Shown here piece by piece: positions 55,984 to 63,853 of a stretch of 64,000 bases of DNA. Below the pieces are notes generated by a model that did not search any database, was not told where the DNA came from, and worked only from the letters and a program-made list of their open reading frames with translations. A program made the position numbers and the translations under genes. Each line of letters starts with the position of its first letter. Position 1 is the stretch's first letter. The stretch lies in assembly GCA_020112395.1 (NCBI GenBank), contig JACCEK010000001.1:124001-188000 (forward strand), written 5' to 3'. The DNA is from Aerococcaceae bacterium DSM 111021. GTDB lineage: Bacteria > Bacillota > Bacilli > Lactobacillales > Aerococcaceae.

Positions 55984-57186
55984 ATGACTGAAAAAGATCA
56001 AGTTCAAGAAGAACAACAGCAACAACAAGATGGCAAAACAATTGAGCAAAAGAATCCACAAAAAGAACATGTAAAAGAAGAAAGAAGTAATGAATTATCA
56101 TTAACTTTAGACCAAGCGACTAAGCAATTAATTACTGACAAGAAAATTTTGGGTCAGATTCATTATGATGAATTAACAGAAGCAATTGCTAGTCCATATG
56201 AATTGGATGCAAATGCTATTGATAAGCTGATTCAAAAAGTTGAAGATAGTGGTATTTCGGTCGTAGGTGATGATGGCGGACCTACTAAACAACAAATGGT
56301 ACGTGCAGAAGAAGGAGACAAATCAACAACAGCATCTTCAGCAGCAGTATCTAAAATTAAAGTAAGCGATCCAGTTCGTATGTACTTAAAAGAAATAGGG
56401 CGAGTTGACTTACTTTCTGCAGATGAAGAGGTTTCAATTGCTAAACGTATTGAAGAAGGAGATGACTTAGCTAAGCAAGAATTAGCGGAAGCGAACTTAC
56501 GACTTGTAGTATCGATTGCAAAACGATATGTAGGTCGAGGCATGTCGTTCCTAGATTTAATTCAAGAAGGTAATATGGGATTAATGAAAGCGGTAGAGAA
56601 GTTTGACTACCATAAAGGATTTAAGTTCTCTACATATGCAACTTGGTGGATTCGTCAAGCTATTACAAGAGCTATTGCTGATCAAGCAAGAACTATTCGT
56701 ATTCCAGTTCATATGGTTGAGACGATTAATAAATTAGTTCGAGTTCAAAGAACGTTACTACAAGATTTAGGCAGAGAACCCACTCCAGAAGAAATTGGTG
56801 CTGAAATGGATTTACCTACTGAAAAAGTACGGGAAATACTTAAAATCGCTCAAGAGCCAGTTTCACTTGAAACGCCAATTGGTGAAGAAGACGATTCGCA
56901 TTTAGGTGATTTCATCGAGGATGAAGGAGCTATGAGTCCGGAAGCATTTACATCTAGTTCATTACTACGTGAACAATTAGAGGATGTTTTAGATACGTTA
57001 ACTGATCGTGAAGAGAATGTTTTACGATTAAGATTTGGTTTAGATGACGGCAATATTCGCACTTTAGAACAAGTAGGTAAAGTGTTTGGTGTTACTCGTG
57101 AACGAATACGTCAAATTGAAGCGAAAGCATTGCGTAAATTACGCCATCCAAGCCGTTCTAAGCAATTAAAAGATTTCTTAGAGTAG
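55984..57186 (+). CDS. rpoD: Primary sigma factor SigA (RpoD)
   Basis: SigA is the housekeeping sigma factor. Residues ~1-40 are an unusually Gln/Glu-rich, low-complexity extension. Region 1.1 follows, then region 1.2 ('[21 protein letters not shown]'-like block; ~131 on), region 2 with '[19 protein letters not shown]' and '[17 protein letters not shown]', region 3, and region 4 with '[20 protein letters not shown]' ahead of the C-terminus. It has 400 residues. The repeated extended -10 promoters in this window fit the conserved region 3.0 seen here. A terminator follows directly. Confidence 0.97.
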   Translation: MTEKDQVQEEQQQQQDGKTIEQKNPQKEHVKEERSNELSLTLDQATKQLITDKKILGQIHYDELTEAIASPYELDANAIDKLIQKVEDSGISVVGDDGGPTKQQMVRAEEGDKSTTASSAAVSKIKVSDPVRMYLKEIGRVDLLSADEEVSIAKRIEEGDDLAKQELAEANLRLVVSIAKRYVGRGMSFLDLIQEGNMGLMKAVEKFDYHKGFKFSTYATWWIRQAITRAIADQARTIRIPVHMVETINKLVRVQRTLLQDLGREPTPEEIGAEMDLPTEKVREILKIAQEPVSLETPIGEEDDSHLGDFIEDEGAMSPEAFTSSSLLREQLEDVLDTLTDREENVLRLRFGLDDGNIRTLEQVGKVFGVTRERIRQIEAKALRKLRHPSRSKQLKDFLE

Positions 57187-57202
57187 GATACATATTAACT
57201 TT

Positions 57203-57239
57203 AAAAAAGCGAAATAGCCATGGCTATTTCGCTTTTTTT
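57203..57239. terminator. Bidirectional terminator between rpoD and lplA
   Basis: AAAAAAGCGAAATAGCC pairs perfectly with GGCTATTTCGCTTTTTT around a short ATGG-centred turn. Poly-A and poly-T flanks allow it to stop both rpoD (+) and lplA (-). Confidence 0.93.
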
Positions 57240-57259
57240 GATGAATAAATGGAATGAAG

Positions 57260-58288
57260 TTAATGTCCTAAAACTAGATTCACTATCTCTTCTGCTGAGA
57301 TTTTCCCAAAGTATTCACTTAATTCAAATTTACTTAGTGCATATAGGAGTTCATTGCGGTCGACACGCTTACCAATTAACTCTTTTTCCACAATTTGTAT
57401 ATCAGCTTTACCAAAAAAGTCACCATAAATACGGCATTTCTCAATTCTACTTTGTTCAACGCTTAGAGTTAAGGATACAGTTCCTCCTTCAAATCGACCA
57501 TCACAGTTGTACTCATAGCGAGGTGATTTACCATAGTTCCATTCCCAGTTTGCAAATTTATCTTCCGCAATTTTGTCTATTGCTTTCCATTCTTCATCTG
57601 AGAGACGATAATATTTTAAATCTTCAACTCGACTCACTCCACATAGATGCATCAGCATAACTTGTTCAAAATCTTTCACAGAAATATCTCTATATTTTTC
57701 AGATAGATGTTCTCTAATAGGGGTCACTCGACGACGCACTGATTTAATGCCTTTTGATTCAATTTTTTTACGATTAGGTCGTAATGCATTTTCAACCGCA
57801 TCGAAATCAATATCTAAAAGAAGGGAATAACCTGCATATAGGCGGTTTTTTTGGATTGTGACAGCAGCACCGGAAACTTTTTGACCGTTTATTTCTAAGT
57901 CATTTCGACCTTGACGTGCTACATTAGTTGCTCCTAGTTGTTTTAAACCTTCTATAGTAGGTTGATATATACGATCAAAATTTTCATTGAAATTAGAGGA
58001 AGGATCATCAATAATAAATACAAAATTTGCGTGATTTCTATCCATATAGATAGCTCCACCACCAGTTTCTCTTCTTACTATATCAATATTATTCTCTGCG
58101 ACATAATCTAGATTAACTTCTTCGATCGTATTCTGGTATTTACCTATTTGAACCGAAGCACTTGGTCTATAAGGAAAAACTAATGATTCATCTAATTTAA
58201 TATTTTCTAATGCGTATATGTGCATTGCTAATTGGGTAGCGTGATCTAAAACCTCAACTCCCTCTCGTATATGTTCAATAATGTACAT
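57260..58288 (-). CDS. lplA: Lipoate-protein ligase LplA
   Basis: LplA activates free lipoate with ATP and attaches it to lipoyl domains of 2-oxoacid dehydrogenases or GcvH. The N-terminal BPL/LplA catalytic domain has 'VRRETGGGAIYMDRNHANFV' (~69-88), 'GRNDLEINGQKVSGAA' with the conserved Lys, and 'GYSLLLDIDFD'. The C-terminal accessory domain includes 'FANWEWNYGKSPRYEY'. The length of 342 residues matches the two-domain ligase. It implies lipoate scavenging. It is transcribed away from the LLM oxidoreductase, with an extended -10 element at 58321-58329 on its strand. Confidence 0.94.
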   Translation of the reverse strand: MYIIEHIREGVEVLDHATQLAMHIYALENIKLDESLVFPYRPSASVQIGKYQNTIEEVNLDYVAENNIDIVRRETGGGAIYMDRNHANFVFIIDDPSSNFNENFDRIYQPTIEGLKQLGATNVARQGRNDLEINGQKVSGAAVTIQKNRLYAGYSLLLDIDFDAVENALRPNRKKIESKGIKSVRRRVTPIREHLSEKYRDISVKDFEQVMLMHLCGVSRVEDLKYYRLSDEEWKAIDKIAEDKFANWEWNYGKSPRYEYNCDGRFEGGTVSLTLSVEQSRIEKCRIYGDFFGKADIQIVEKELIGKRVDRNELLYALSKFELSEYFGKISAEEIVNLVLGH

Positions 58289-58320
58289 TTTAGAGCTCCT
58301 TTATATGAATAATAATTGTA

Positions 58321-58329
58321 GTATAACAT
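58321..58329 (-). promoter_or_regulatory. Extended -10 promoter of lplA
   Basis: On the minus strand this reads TGTTATACT (TG, one base, TATACT), 32 bases before the lplA start. Confidence 0.4.
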
Positions 58330-58408
58330 AGAGCTAACTTTTAGGTGTAACAGATTGATTTTTGAGAAGACTATATTATAAGCTAATACTATAGAAATAA
58401 ACTTATGT

Positions 58409-58423
58409 ATGATACAGTATCAT
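58409..58423. promoter_or_regulatory. Perfect operator-like palindrome upstream of the LLM oxidoreductase
   Basis: ATGATACAGTATCAT is a perfect inverted repeat with 7-base arms around one A. TATAAC (58432-58437) lies eight bases downstream and could be the -10, so the palindrome would cover the -35 region. The geometry suits a dimeric repressor. It does not fit the Fur, PerR, LexA or CcpA consensus I know. Confidence 0.5.
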
Positions 58424-58460
58424 TAATATATTATAACAGTTTACATGAGAGGAGATAAAA

Positions 58461-59483
58461 TTGGTTAAATTAAATGTATTAGACTATGCTCAAATTGATG
58501 AAGGAAAAGATGCTAAAATTGCACTTGAAGAATCTACTGAATTAGCAAGAGAGGCAGAAGCTTTAGGTTTTAATCGCTATTGGGTGGCAGAACATCATAA
58601 TGTACCTGCTTTTGCCAGTAGCTCACCTGAGATGTTAATGATGCATATTGCTGACTCGACTCATTCAATCCGGTTAGGTTCTGGAGGTGTAATGATCCCA
58701 CATTATAGTCCGTATAAAGTAGCGGAAAATTTTAGAATGTTAGAAGCTTTTCACCCTAATCGAATCGATTTAGGTATTGGAAATTCCTTGGGAACAAATT
58801 TAGTTAATAAAGCATTAAATGAAACTAAAGAAAGAAAACTACCCTACAATCAAAGCATTCAGGATTTATATAAATATTTAACAGATAAAGATGATTCAGA
58901 GCATCGTTTAAATAGTATTGCTGCTAATCCAAAAGTGAGTACTGTGCCACAGATGTTTCAGTTAACTACAAGTAAACGAGGAGCAAAAAATGCTGCGAAT
59001 CTAGGTTTAGGATTAACATTTGGTTTATTCCCTAATGCTAGTTCGGATAAAGTGAGTATTGGTAAAGAAGCTTCTGAGATTTACAGAAATGAATTCAAAG
59101 CTTCGAATTCGTTAAATGAACCAGTAGTAATGTTCTCTCCATTTGTCGTTGTTGCAGATACTAATGATGAAGCAGAAGAATTAACTAAAGCACTTGATAT
59201 TTGGCTACTTGGAAAAAATCATTTTATGGAATTTAAACACTTTCCTTCAATAGAAACTGCAAGAAGCTATGTTTTTTCAGATGAAGACTTAAAAATGATT
59301 AAGGAAAATCGTTCTCGGATGATTGTAGGTGATATTGATTCTGTAAAAAAACAGTTAGATTTTTTGATTTCTCAATTTGAAGCAGATGAAATACTGATTA
59401 TTCCTCTCATGCCAAATATTAAAGCTCGAAAAAGGGCATTAAAATTATTAGCAGAGAGTTTTAGAATTGATAATAAAGATTAA
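58461..59483 (+). CDS. LLM class (luciferase-like) flavin-dependent oxidoreductase
   Basis: This flavin-dependent monooxygenase-like barrel has 340 residues. Typical features are 'AREAEALGFNRYWVAEHHN' near the N-terminus (~32-50), 'IRLGSGGVMIPHYSPYKVAE' (~73-92), 'RIDLGIGNSLG' and the C-terminal 'VGDIDSVKKQLDFLI'. The start is TTG after GAGGAGA. Proteins of this type in Bacillota are usually annotated as alkanal-monooxygenase-like, with natural substrates unknown. It stands alone between lplA and a terminator, with a perfect palindrome at its promoter, so it is probably controlled by a dedicated regulator. Confidence 0.86.
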   Translation: MVKLNVLDYAQIDEGKDAKIALEESTELAREAEALGFNRYWVAEHHNVPAFASSSPEMLMMHIADSTHSIRLGSGGVMIPHYSPYKVAENFRMLEAFHPNRIDLGIGNSLGTNLVNKALNETKERKLPYNQSIQDLYKYLTDKDDSEHRLNSIAANPKVSTVPQMFQLTTSKRGAKNAANLGLGLTFGLFPNASSDKVSIGKEASEIYRNEFKASNSLNEPVVMFSPFVVVADTNDEAEELTKALDIWLLGKNHFMEFKHFPSIETARSYVFSDEDLKMIKENRSRMIVGDIDSVKKQLDFLISQFEADEILIIPLMPNIKARKRALKLLAESFRIDNKD

Positions 59484-59498
59484 AAATAAATAAGAATT

Positions 59499-59530
59499 AA
59501 AATTTACGTATTTTATATGCGTAAATTTTT
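59499..59530 (+). terminator. Terminator after the LLM oxidoreductase gene
   Basis: AAATTTACG (59500-59508) pairs with CGTAAATTT (59520-59528) and continues into a long T-rich tail. Confidence 0.85.
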
Positions 59531-59900
59531 TTTATTTTTTTGTAAATAGCTAACCTAACATTTGTATAGTTAAAAAGCTGTATTGTTTAGAAAACCTAAC
59601 ATTTTAGTTACAAGATTTGTTTTACTTTGTTTAAGTTTATTTGAAGGATTCAGGTTAAGAATGTTTATTTATGGATGTTTTAACATGTTTTATGGTGATT
59701 GATTTAAAACAGAAAAATATTTTGTTTATGTTAGATTATCTATCATCTGACGTAATTAAAGACCATTCATAAATGATGTAATTTTTGTGATAAATTTAAA
59801 ATAACATTAAATAAAAGTAAAAATAATACTAGTTTTATTCTTTTTATTATGATAATCTTCTAATTAAGCTTTTAAGTGATAGAAGAAAGGATGTGAGAGA
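59531..59900. other. Non-coding interval upstream of the amino acid ABC operon, with direct repeats
   Basis: About 370 very AT-rich bases with no credible gene. The exact 12-mer AACCTAACATTT occurs at 59552-59563 and again at 59593-59604, 41 bases apart (about four helical turns). No T-box or known riboswitch signature is seen. The promoter of the ABC operon must lie here but cannot be fixed with confidence. Confidence 0.45.
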
Positions 59901-60632
59901 ATGATACATATGAAAGGCGTAAATAAGTACTTTGGAGAGAACCATGTATTAAAAAATATTGATTTGGATATTGAAGAAGGGGAAAAAGTAGTTATTATTG
60001 GACCCTCAGGTTCTGGAAAGAGCACATTAATACGCTGTATGAATCGTTTAGAAGAAATTACTGATGGCATCGCTCAAGTATATAATGTTGATTTAACTCA
60101 AAAAAACGCACCTGTTCAAAAAGTGCGACAAAAAGTTGCTATGGTTTTTCAAAATTTTAATTTATACTCACACAAAACAATTTTAGAAAATGTGACTTTA
60201 GCTCCAATTAAAGTTCAAAAGGTGGATAGAAAGCAAGCTGAAGAATCCGGGATGAAATATTTAAAACGTGTAGGTCTTGAAGATAAGGCTCATGCGTACC
60301 CCGCTCAATTATCTGGTGGTCAACAGCAACGTGTAGCGATTGCAAGAGCGTTAAATATGCATCCTGAAGTTATACTGTTTGATGAGCCGACTTCAGCATT
60401 GGATCCTGAGATGATTCAGGAAGTATTAGATGTAATGATTGATTTATCTCAATTGAACATAACCATGGTTGTTGTGACTCATGAAATGGGATTTGCTAGA
60501 TCTGTAGCTGATCGTATTATATTTATGGACAAAGGTTCCATCGTTGAATCAGGCACTCCTGACGCATTCTTTTCTCATACAGAAAATCAACGTGCACAAG
60601 ATTTCTTAAGTAAAATCATTAAACATTCTTAA
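59901..60632 (+). CDS. Polar amino acid ABC transporter, ATP-binding protein (GluA/GlnQ-like)
   Basis: This is the ATPase of a polar amino acid importer, 243 residues long. Walker A is 'GPSGSGKST' (~34-42), Q-loop 'VFQNFNLY', signature 'LSGGQQQRVAIARALNMHP', Walker B 'VILFDEPTSALDP' and the switch His in 'VVTHEMG'. It heads a four-gene unit, ATPase, binding protein and two permeases, the same order as gluABCD glutamate importers. Specificity within polar amino acids (glutamate, glutamine or aspartate) is not fixed by the sequence. Confidence 0.94.
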   Translation: MIHMKGVNKYFGENHVLKNIDLDIEEGEKVVIIGPSGSGKSTLIRCMNRLEEITDGIAQVYNVDLTQKNAPVQKVRQKVAMVFQNFNLYSHKTILENVTLAPIKVQKVDRKQAEESGMKYLKRVGLEDKAHAYPAQLSGGQQQRVAIARALNMHPEVILFDEPTSALDPEMIQEVLDVMIDLSQLNITMVVVTHEMGFARSVADRIIFMDKGSIVESGTPDAFFSHTENQRAQDFLSKIIKHS

Positions 60633-60652
60633 TTAAAAGAGGAGAAATAACA

Positions 60653-61480
60653 ATGAAAAATTGGAAGAAAAGTATATTATCATTATCATTACTAGGAACA
60701 ACTCTATTAGGTGGATTGGCTCCAGCAACTGTTTTTGCACAAGAAGAATTACCAGCTCAAGTACAAGCTATTAAAGATGCTGGAGTATTTAAAGTTGGAA
60801 TTAAAGAAGACGTACCTCATTTTGGCTTTTTAAATCCTGACACAACAGAGCACGAAGGCTTTGAAATTGATTTAGCAAGATTAATTGCTGAAGAGATAAC
60901 AGGTAGTGCAGATAATATTGCCTTTACTGGAGTGACGCCAAAAACTCGTGGACCTTTACTAGATAACGGTGAAGTTGATGCTGTAATTGCTACGTTTACT
61001 ATTACTGAAGAACGTAAAGAAACGTATAACTTTACAGAACCATATTTTATTGATGAAGTTGGCTTTTTAGTTCGAACTGAAGATGGGATTACTGATTTTG
61101 CTGGATTAGAAGGTAAAACAATTGGTGTACCACAAAGTGCAACAACTAAAGATTTAGTACAAGCTGAAGCGGATGATCAGGGTGTTACTGTTAAATTTAG
61201 TGAATTAGCTACTTATCCAGAATTAAAAACAGCTCTAACATCTAAACGTATAGATGCTATGTCAGTAGATAAATCAATCTTAGCTGGTTATGTTGATGAT
61301 AATAGCCAAATTTTAGACATCGGATTCTCACCACAAGAGTATGGTATTGCAACTAAATTAAGTAATGACGAATTACATAATTACTTAAATGAATTAATTG
61401 CAGGTTGGTTAGAAGATGGTACAATTGCTGAATTACTAGAAGCAAATGGAGTACAAGCAACTAGCTCTGACAGTGAATAA
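60653..61480 (+). CDS. Polar amino acid ABC transporter, substrate-binding protein without lipobox
   Basis: The protein is an extracellular SBP_bac_3 family binding protein of 275 residues. A classical signal peptide ends at 'ATVFA' with cleavage before QEELPAQ (~29/30). There is no cysteine at or near the cleavage site, so no lipid anchor is predicted, although binding proteins of Gram-positive importers are usually lipoproteins. The domain includes 'GVFKVGIKEDVPHFGFL', 'GFEIDLARLIAEEI', 'ATFTITEERKETYNFTEPYF' (~110-129) and 'TIGVPQSATTKD'. It lies 20 bases after the ATPase gene. A stable hairpin follows it, which may raise its mRNA level above that of the permeases. Confidence 0.93.
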   Translation: MKNWKKSILSLSLLGTTLLGGLAPATVFAQEELPAQVQAIKDAGVFKVGIKEDVPHFGFLNPDTTEHEGFEIDLARLIAEEITGSADNIAFTGVTPKTRGPLLDNGEVDAVIATFTITEERKETYNFTEPYFIDEVGFLVRTEDGITDFAGLEGKTIGVPQSATTKDLVQAEADDQGVTVKFSELATYPELKTALTSKRIDAMSVDKSILAGYVDDNSQILDIGFSPQEYGIATKLSNDELHNYLNELIAGWLEDGTIAELLEANGVQATSSDSE

Positions 61481-61505
61481 CCATAAATTTATATAAAAAA
61501 TCAAG

Positions 61506-61541
61506 TGTGTGACATACGTATGTAGATATGTGTGTCACACA
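61506..61541 (+). promoter_or_regulatory. Intra-operon hairpin after the substrate-binding protein gene
   Basis: TGTGTGACA (61506-61514) pairs with TGTCACACA (61533-61541), with extra wobble pairs inside. No T run follows, so it looks like a 3'-end stabiliser or processing hairpin within the operon, not a full terminator. Confidence 0.6.
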
Positions 61542-61585
61542 TCTTTAAATTATTAGATTGTTGTTTTTTCACGAGGAGGGAAAGC

Positions 61586-62293
61586 ATGTTGTTGTTGACA
61601 GGTATCTCTTGGTTACAAGAAGGTCCATTTGCATTACATCGTTGGGGAGATCTTATTGAAGATATACCACTTTTTATGCAATCCTTTCTTTATACTATAG
61701 GGATTTCAATTAGTGCATTAATTTTTGCTTTTTTATTAGGAACTATTCTTGGAATTAGTTCGTCATCAAGAAGTAAGATTTTATCTTTTTTCACGCGTGT
61801 TTATGTGGAAATATTTCAGAATACACCATTATTAATTCAAATATTTTTTGTATATTACGGATTACCAATGGTTGGAATTGTTCTAGATACATATGTTATC
61901 GGTATTATATGTGTAGGACTCTATCATGCAGCTTATATTGCAGAAGTTATTAGATCTGGAATTGGTTCTGTTCCAAAAGGACAGATGGAAGCGGCTTTGT
62001 CTCAAGGATTTTCATTTTGGGAAAGTATGTGGTTTATAGTATTACCACAAGCCTTTAGAATGATGTTACCACCATTAACGAATCAAGTTGTAAATTTAAT
62101 CAAGAATACATCAGCAATCGCTATTATCTCTGGAGCAGATATAATGTTTACTGCTAATAGTTGGTCGTCGATGAACTTACATTATGTACCAGCTTTTGCA
62201 TTTGCAGCATTTCTCTACTTTCTTCTTTGTTTCCCTCTCACTCAGTTATCTGTGCGTTTGGAAGAGAAGAATAAGAAAGCATATACACGTTAA
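61586..62293 (+). CDS. Polar amino acid ABC transporter, permease 1
   Basis: This membrane permease of 235 residues is of the HisM/GlnP type (BPD_transp_1). Around five transmembrane helices are visible. The ATPase-contacting EAA loop reads 'EAALSQGFSFWESMWFIVLP' (~135-154), and the first-domain signature 'IFQNTPLLIQIFFVYYGLP' is clear. The frame extends upstream, but GAGGAGGG lies six bases before the ATG at 61586. The second permease follows 12 bases later. Confidence 0.94.
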   Translation: MLLLTGISWLQEGPFALHRWGDLIEDIPLFMQSFLYTIGISISALIFAFLLGTILGISSSSRSKILSFFTRVYVEIFQNTPLLIQIFFVYYGLPMVGIVLDTYVIGIICVGLYHAAYIAEVIRSGIGSVPKGQMEAALSQGFSFWESMWFIVLPQAFRMMLPPLTNQVVNLIKNTSAIAIISGADIMFTANSWSSMNLHYVPAFAFAAFLYFLLCFPLTQLSVRLEEKNKKAYTR

Positions 62294-62305
62294 AGGAGGA
62301 TTCGT

Positions 62306-62965
62306 ATGACTTTTATGGAACAAATGCAAGAATTATTTACATTTAATAATATGATATTCCTTTTAAATGGGCTATATCTTACAATTTACATATCAGCAAT
62401 TTCGATATTTTTAAGTTCTATCTTTGGTACGATATTAGCTATTATGCGTAATCAAGAAAGAGGTTTACTGAAGTGGATAGCTGTTATTTATATTGAGATT
62501 GTCAGAAATGTACCTAATATATTATGGATCTTCGTAATTTTTTTAATTTTTCGATTGAGATCGCTTGATGCCGGTGTTGCGAGTTTTACAATATTCACTA
62601 CAGCTGCGCTAGCGGAAATTATACGGGGTGGATTGAATAGTGTTTCTAAGGGTGAGATAGAAGCGGCAGAATCTCAAGGCTTAGTTAAATCACAAGTGAT
62701 GTGGCACATTATTCTACCACAAGCCATTCGTAATATGTTGCCTGCAATCATGTCGCAATTTGTTACTGTTATAAAAGACACGAGTTTCCTTTGGTCAGTT
62801 TTAGCGATGCAGGAATTATTAGGGAAAGCCAATATTTTAATGGGCCGGTATACAGCGACTTCTCAAGTATTCGTCTTATATGGTTTACTCGCATTAATAT
62901 ACTTTATTGTAAACTTTACTATCTCTCAAATTGCTCGAAAAATGACAAAAGATTATGGAAATTAA
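62306..62965 (+). CDS. Polar amino acid ABC transporter, permease 2
   Basis: This second HisM-type permease has 219 residues and forms the heterodimeric channel with the preceding one. It shows about five hydrophobic helices, 'IYIEIVRNVPNILWIFVIF' and the EAA loop 'EAAESQGLVKSQVMWHIILP' (~118-137), followed by 'RNMLPAIMSQFVTVIKDTS'. AAAGGAGG precedes the start. A terminator ends the operon. Confidence 0.94.
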   Translation: MTFMEQMQELFTFNNMIFLLNGLYLTIYISAISIFLSSIFGTILAIMRNQERGLLKWIAVIYIEIVRNVPNILWIFVIFLIFRLRSLDAGVASFTIFTTAALAEIIRGGLNSVSKGEIEAAESQGLVKSQVMWHIILPQAIRNMLPAIMSQFVTVIKDTSFLWSVLAMQELLGKANILMGRYTATSQVFVLYGLLALIYFIVNFTISQIARKMTKDYGN

Positions 62966-62990
62966 AAAAAGGAAAACAAATATAATTTTT

Positions 62991-63018
62991 AAACGACTAG
63001 CTCAATATACTAGTCGTT
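62991..63018 (+). terminator. Terminator after the amino acid ABC operon
   Basis: AAACGACTAG (62991-63000) pairs with CTAGTCGTTT (about 63010-63019) and is followed by ATTTTTG. Confidence 0.88.
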
Positions 63019-63133
63019 TATTTTTGTACATAGAGTTAGTTTAATTATTTATTATAGAATATAATAAATAGCTTAATTAAATTGTATTTTAGTGATAGAA
63101 TTTAAGTATTATCTATAAGTTAAGAGGGAAAAT

Positions 63134-63853
63134 ATGAATTCAAATACATTATCTACTAGACTTGAAAGAGTCGCTCAATTTGTGAAAAAATACGGACAGA
63201 AACCAATTCGATTAACAGATATTGGAAGTGATCATGCATATTTACCATGCAATCTCGTTTTAAACAACGTTATTGAATATGGAATTGCTGGAGAAGTGGT
63301 TGAGGGCCCGTTTGTAACGGCTAAAAAAGAAGTTAGATTGCAAGGCCTGGAGGATTCTATTGATGTACGCTTCGGTGACGGCTTTGAGGTTGTCAATTTG
63401 AATGATTTAATCAATATGGCAACAATATGTGGAATGGGCGGTGTATTGATTCGTAATATACTAAATTCTGGTGTAAGCAAGCTAGTTTCAGGTCATACAT
63501 TGGTGTTACAACCTAATGTTGCCGAACCACAATTACGAAGTTGGTTAATCCAAAATAATTACCATATTATTGATGAAGACATTGTCCAAGAACATAAACA
63601 TAGTTATGAGATTATCGTAGCGAAGCATAATCCAGAAATAAACAAGCAAGCATTAAGTGATAAAGAACTTTTATTCGGCCCGATTAATTATAAAAATCAG
63701 TCTAAAGAGTTTTTTTTGAAGTGGGAAAGTGAGCTTAAAAACACGGAACAAATTATTAAATCCATTAAACTTGCCTCAAGACACAATAGTGATAAACTTG
63801 AAGAGTTGGAACTTAAATATCAACTAATTAAGGAAGTGTTAACAAATGAGTAA
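63134..63853 (+). CDS. trmK: tRNA (adenine(22)-N1)-methyltransferase TrmK
   Basis: TrmK methylates N1 of A22 in certain bacterial tRNAs using SAM. The Rossmann-type SAM-binding start 'LTDIGSDHAYLPCNLVL' lies at ~23-39. 'ICGMGGVLIRNIL' and 'LVLQPNVAEPQLRSWL' follow, and a C-terminal coiled-coil helix (~190-239) is typical of the family. The length is 239 residues. It overlaps the start of the nif3-like gene by eight bases, the conserved rpoD-trmK-nif3 neighbourhood of Bacillota; here lplA, the oxidoreductase and the ABC operon are inserted after rpoD. Confidence 0.93.
   Translation: MNSNTLSTRLERVAQFVKKYGQKPIRLTDIGSDHAYLPCNLVLNNVIEYGIAGEVVEGPFVTAKKEVRLQGLEDSIDVRFGDGFEVVNLNDLINMATICGMGGVLIRNILNSGVSKLVSGHTLVLQPNVAEPQLRSWLIQNNYHIIDEDIVQEHKHSYEIIVAKHNPEINKQALSDKELLFGPINYKNQSKEFFLKWESELKNTEQIIKSIKLASRHNSDKLEELELKYQLIKEVLTNE

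Noticed and set aside
57220-57660. Plus-strand reading frame opposite the 3' half of lplA
   Set aside because: It begins inside the rpoD/lplA bidirectional terminator, is rich in His/Leu/Gln as shadow frames are, and lplA on the other strand is clearly real.
59531-59900. Possible T-box or amino acid riboswitch before the ABC operon
   Set aside because: No conserved T-box sequence, specifier stem or terminator/antiterminator pair is visible; only the direct repeats stand out.
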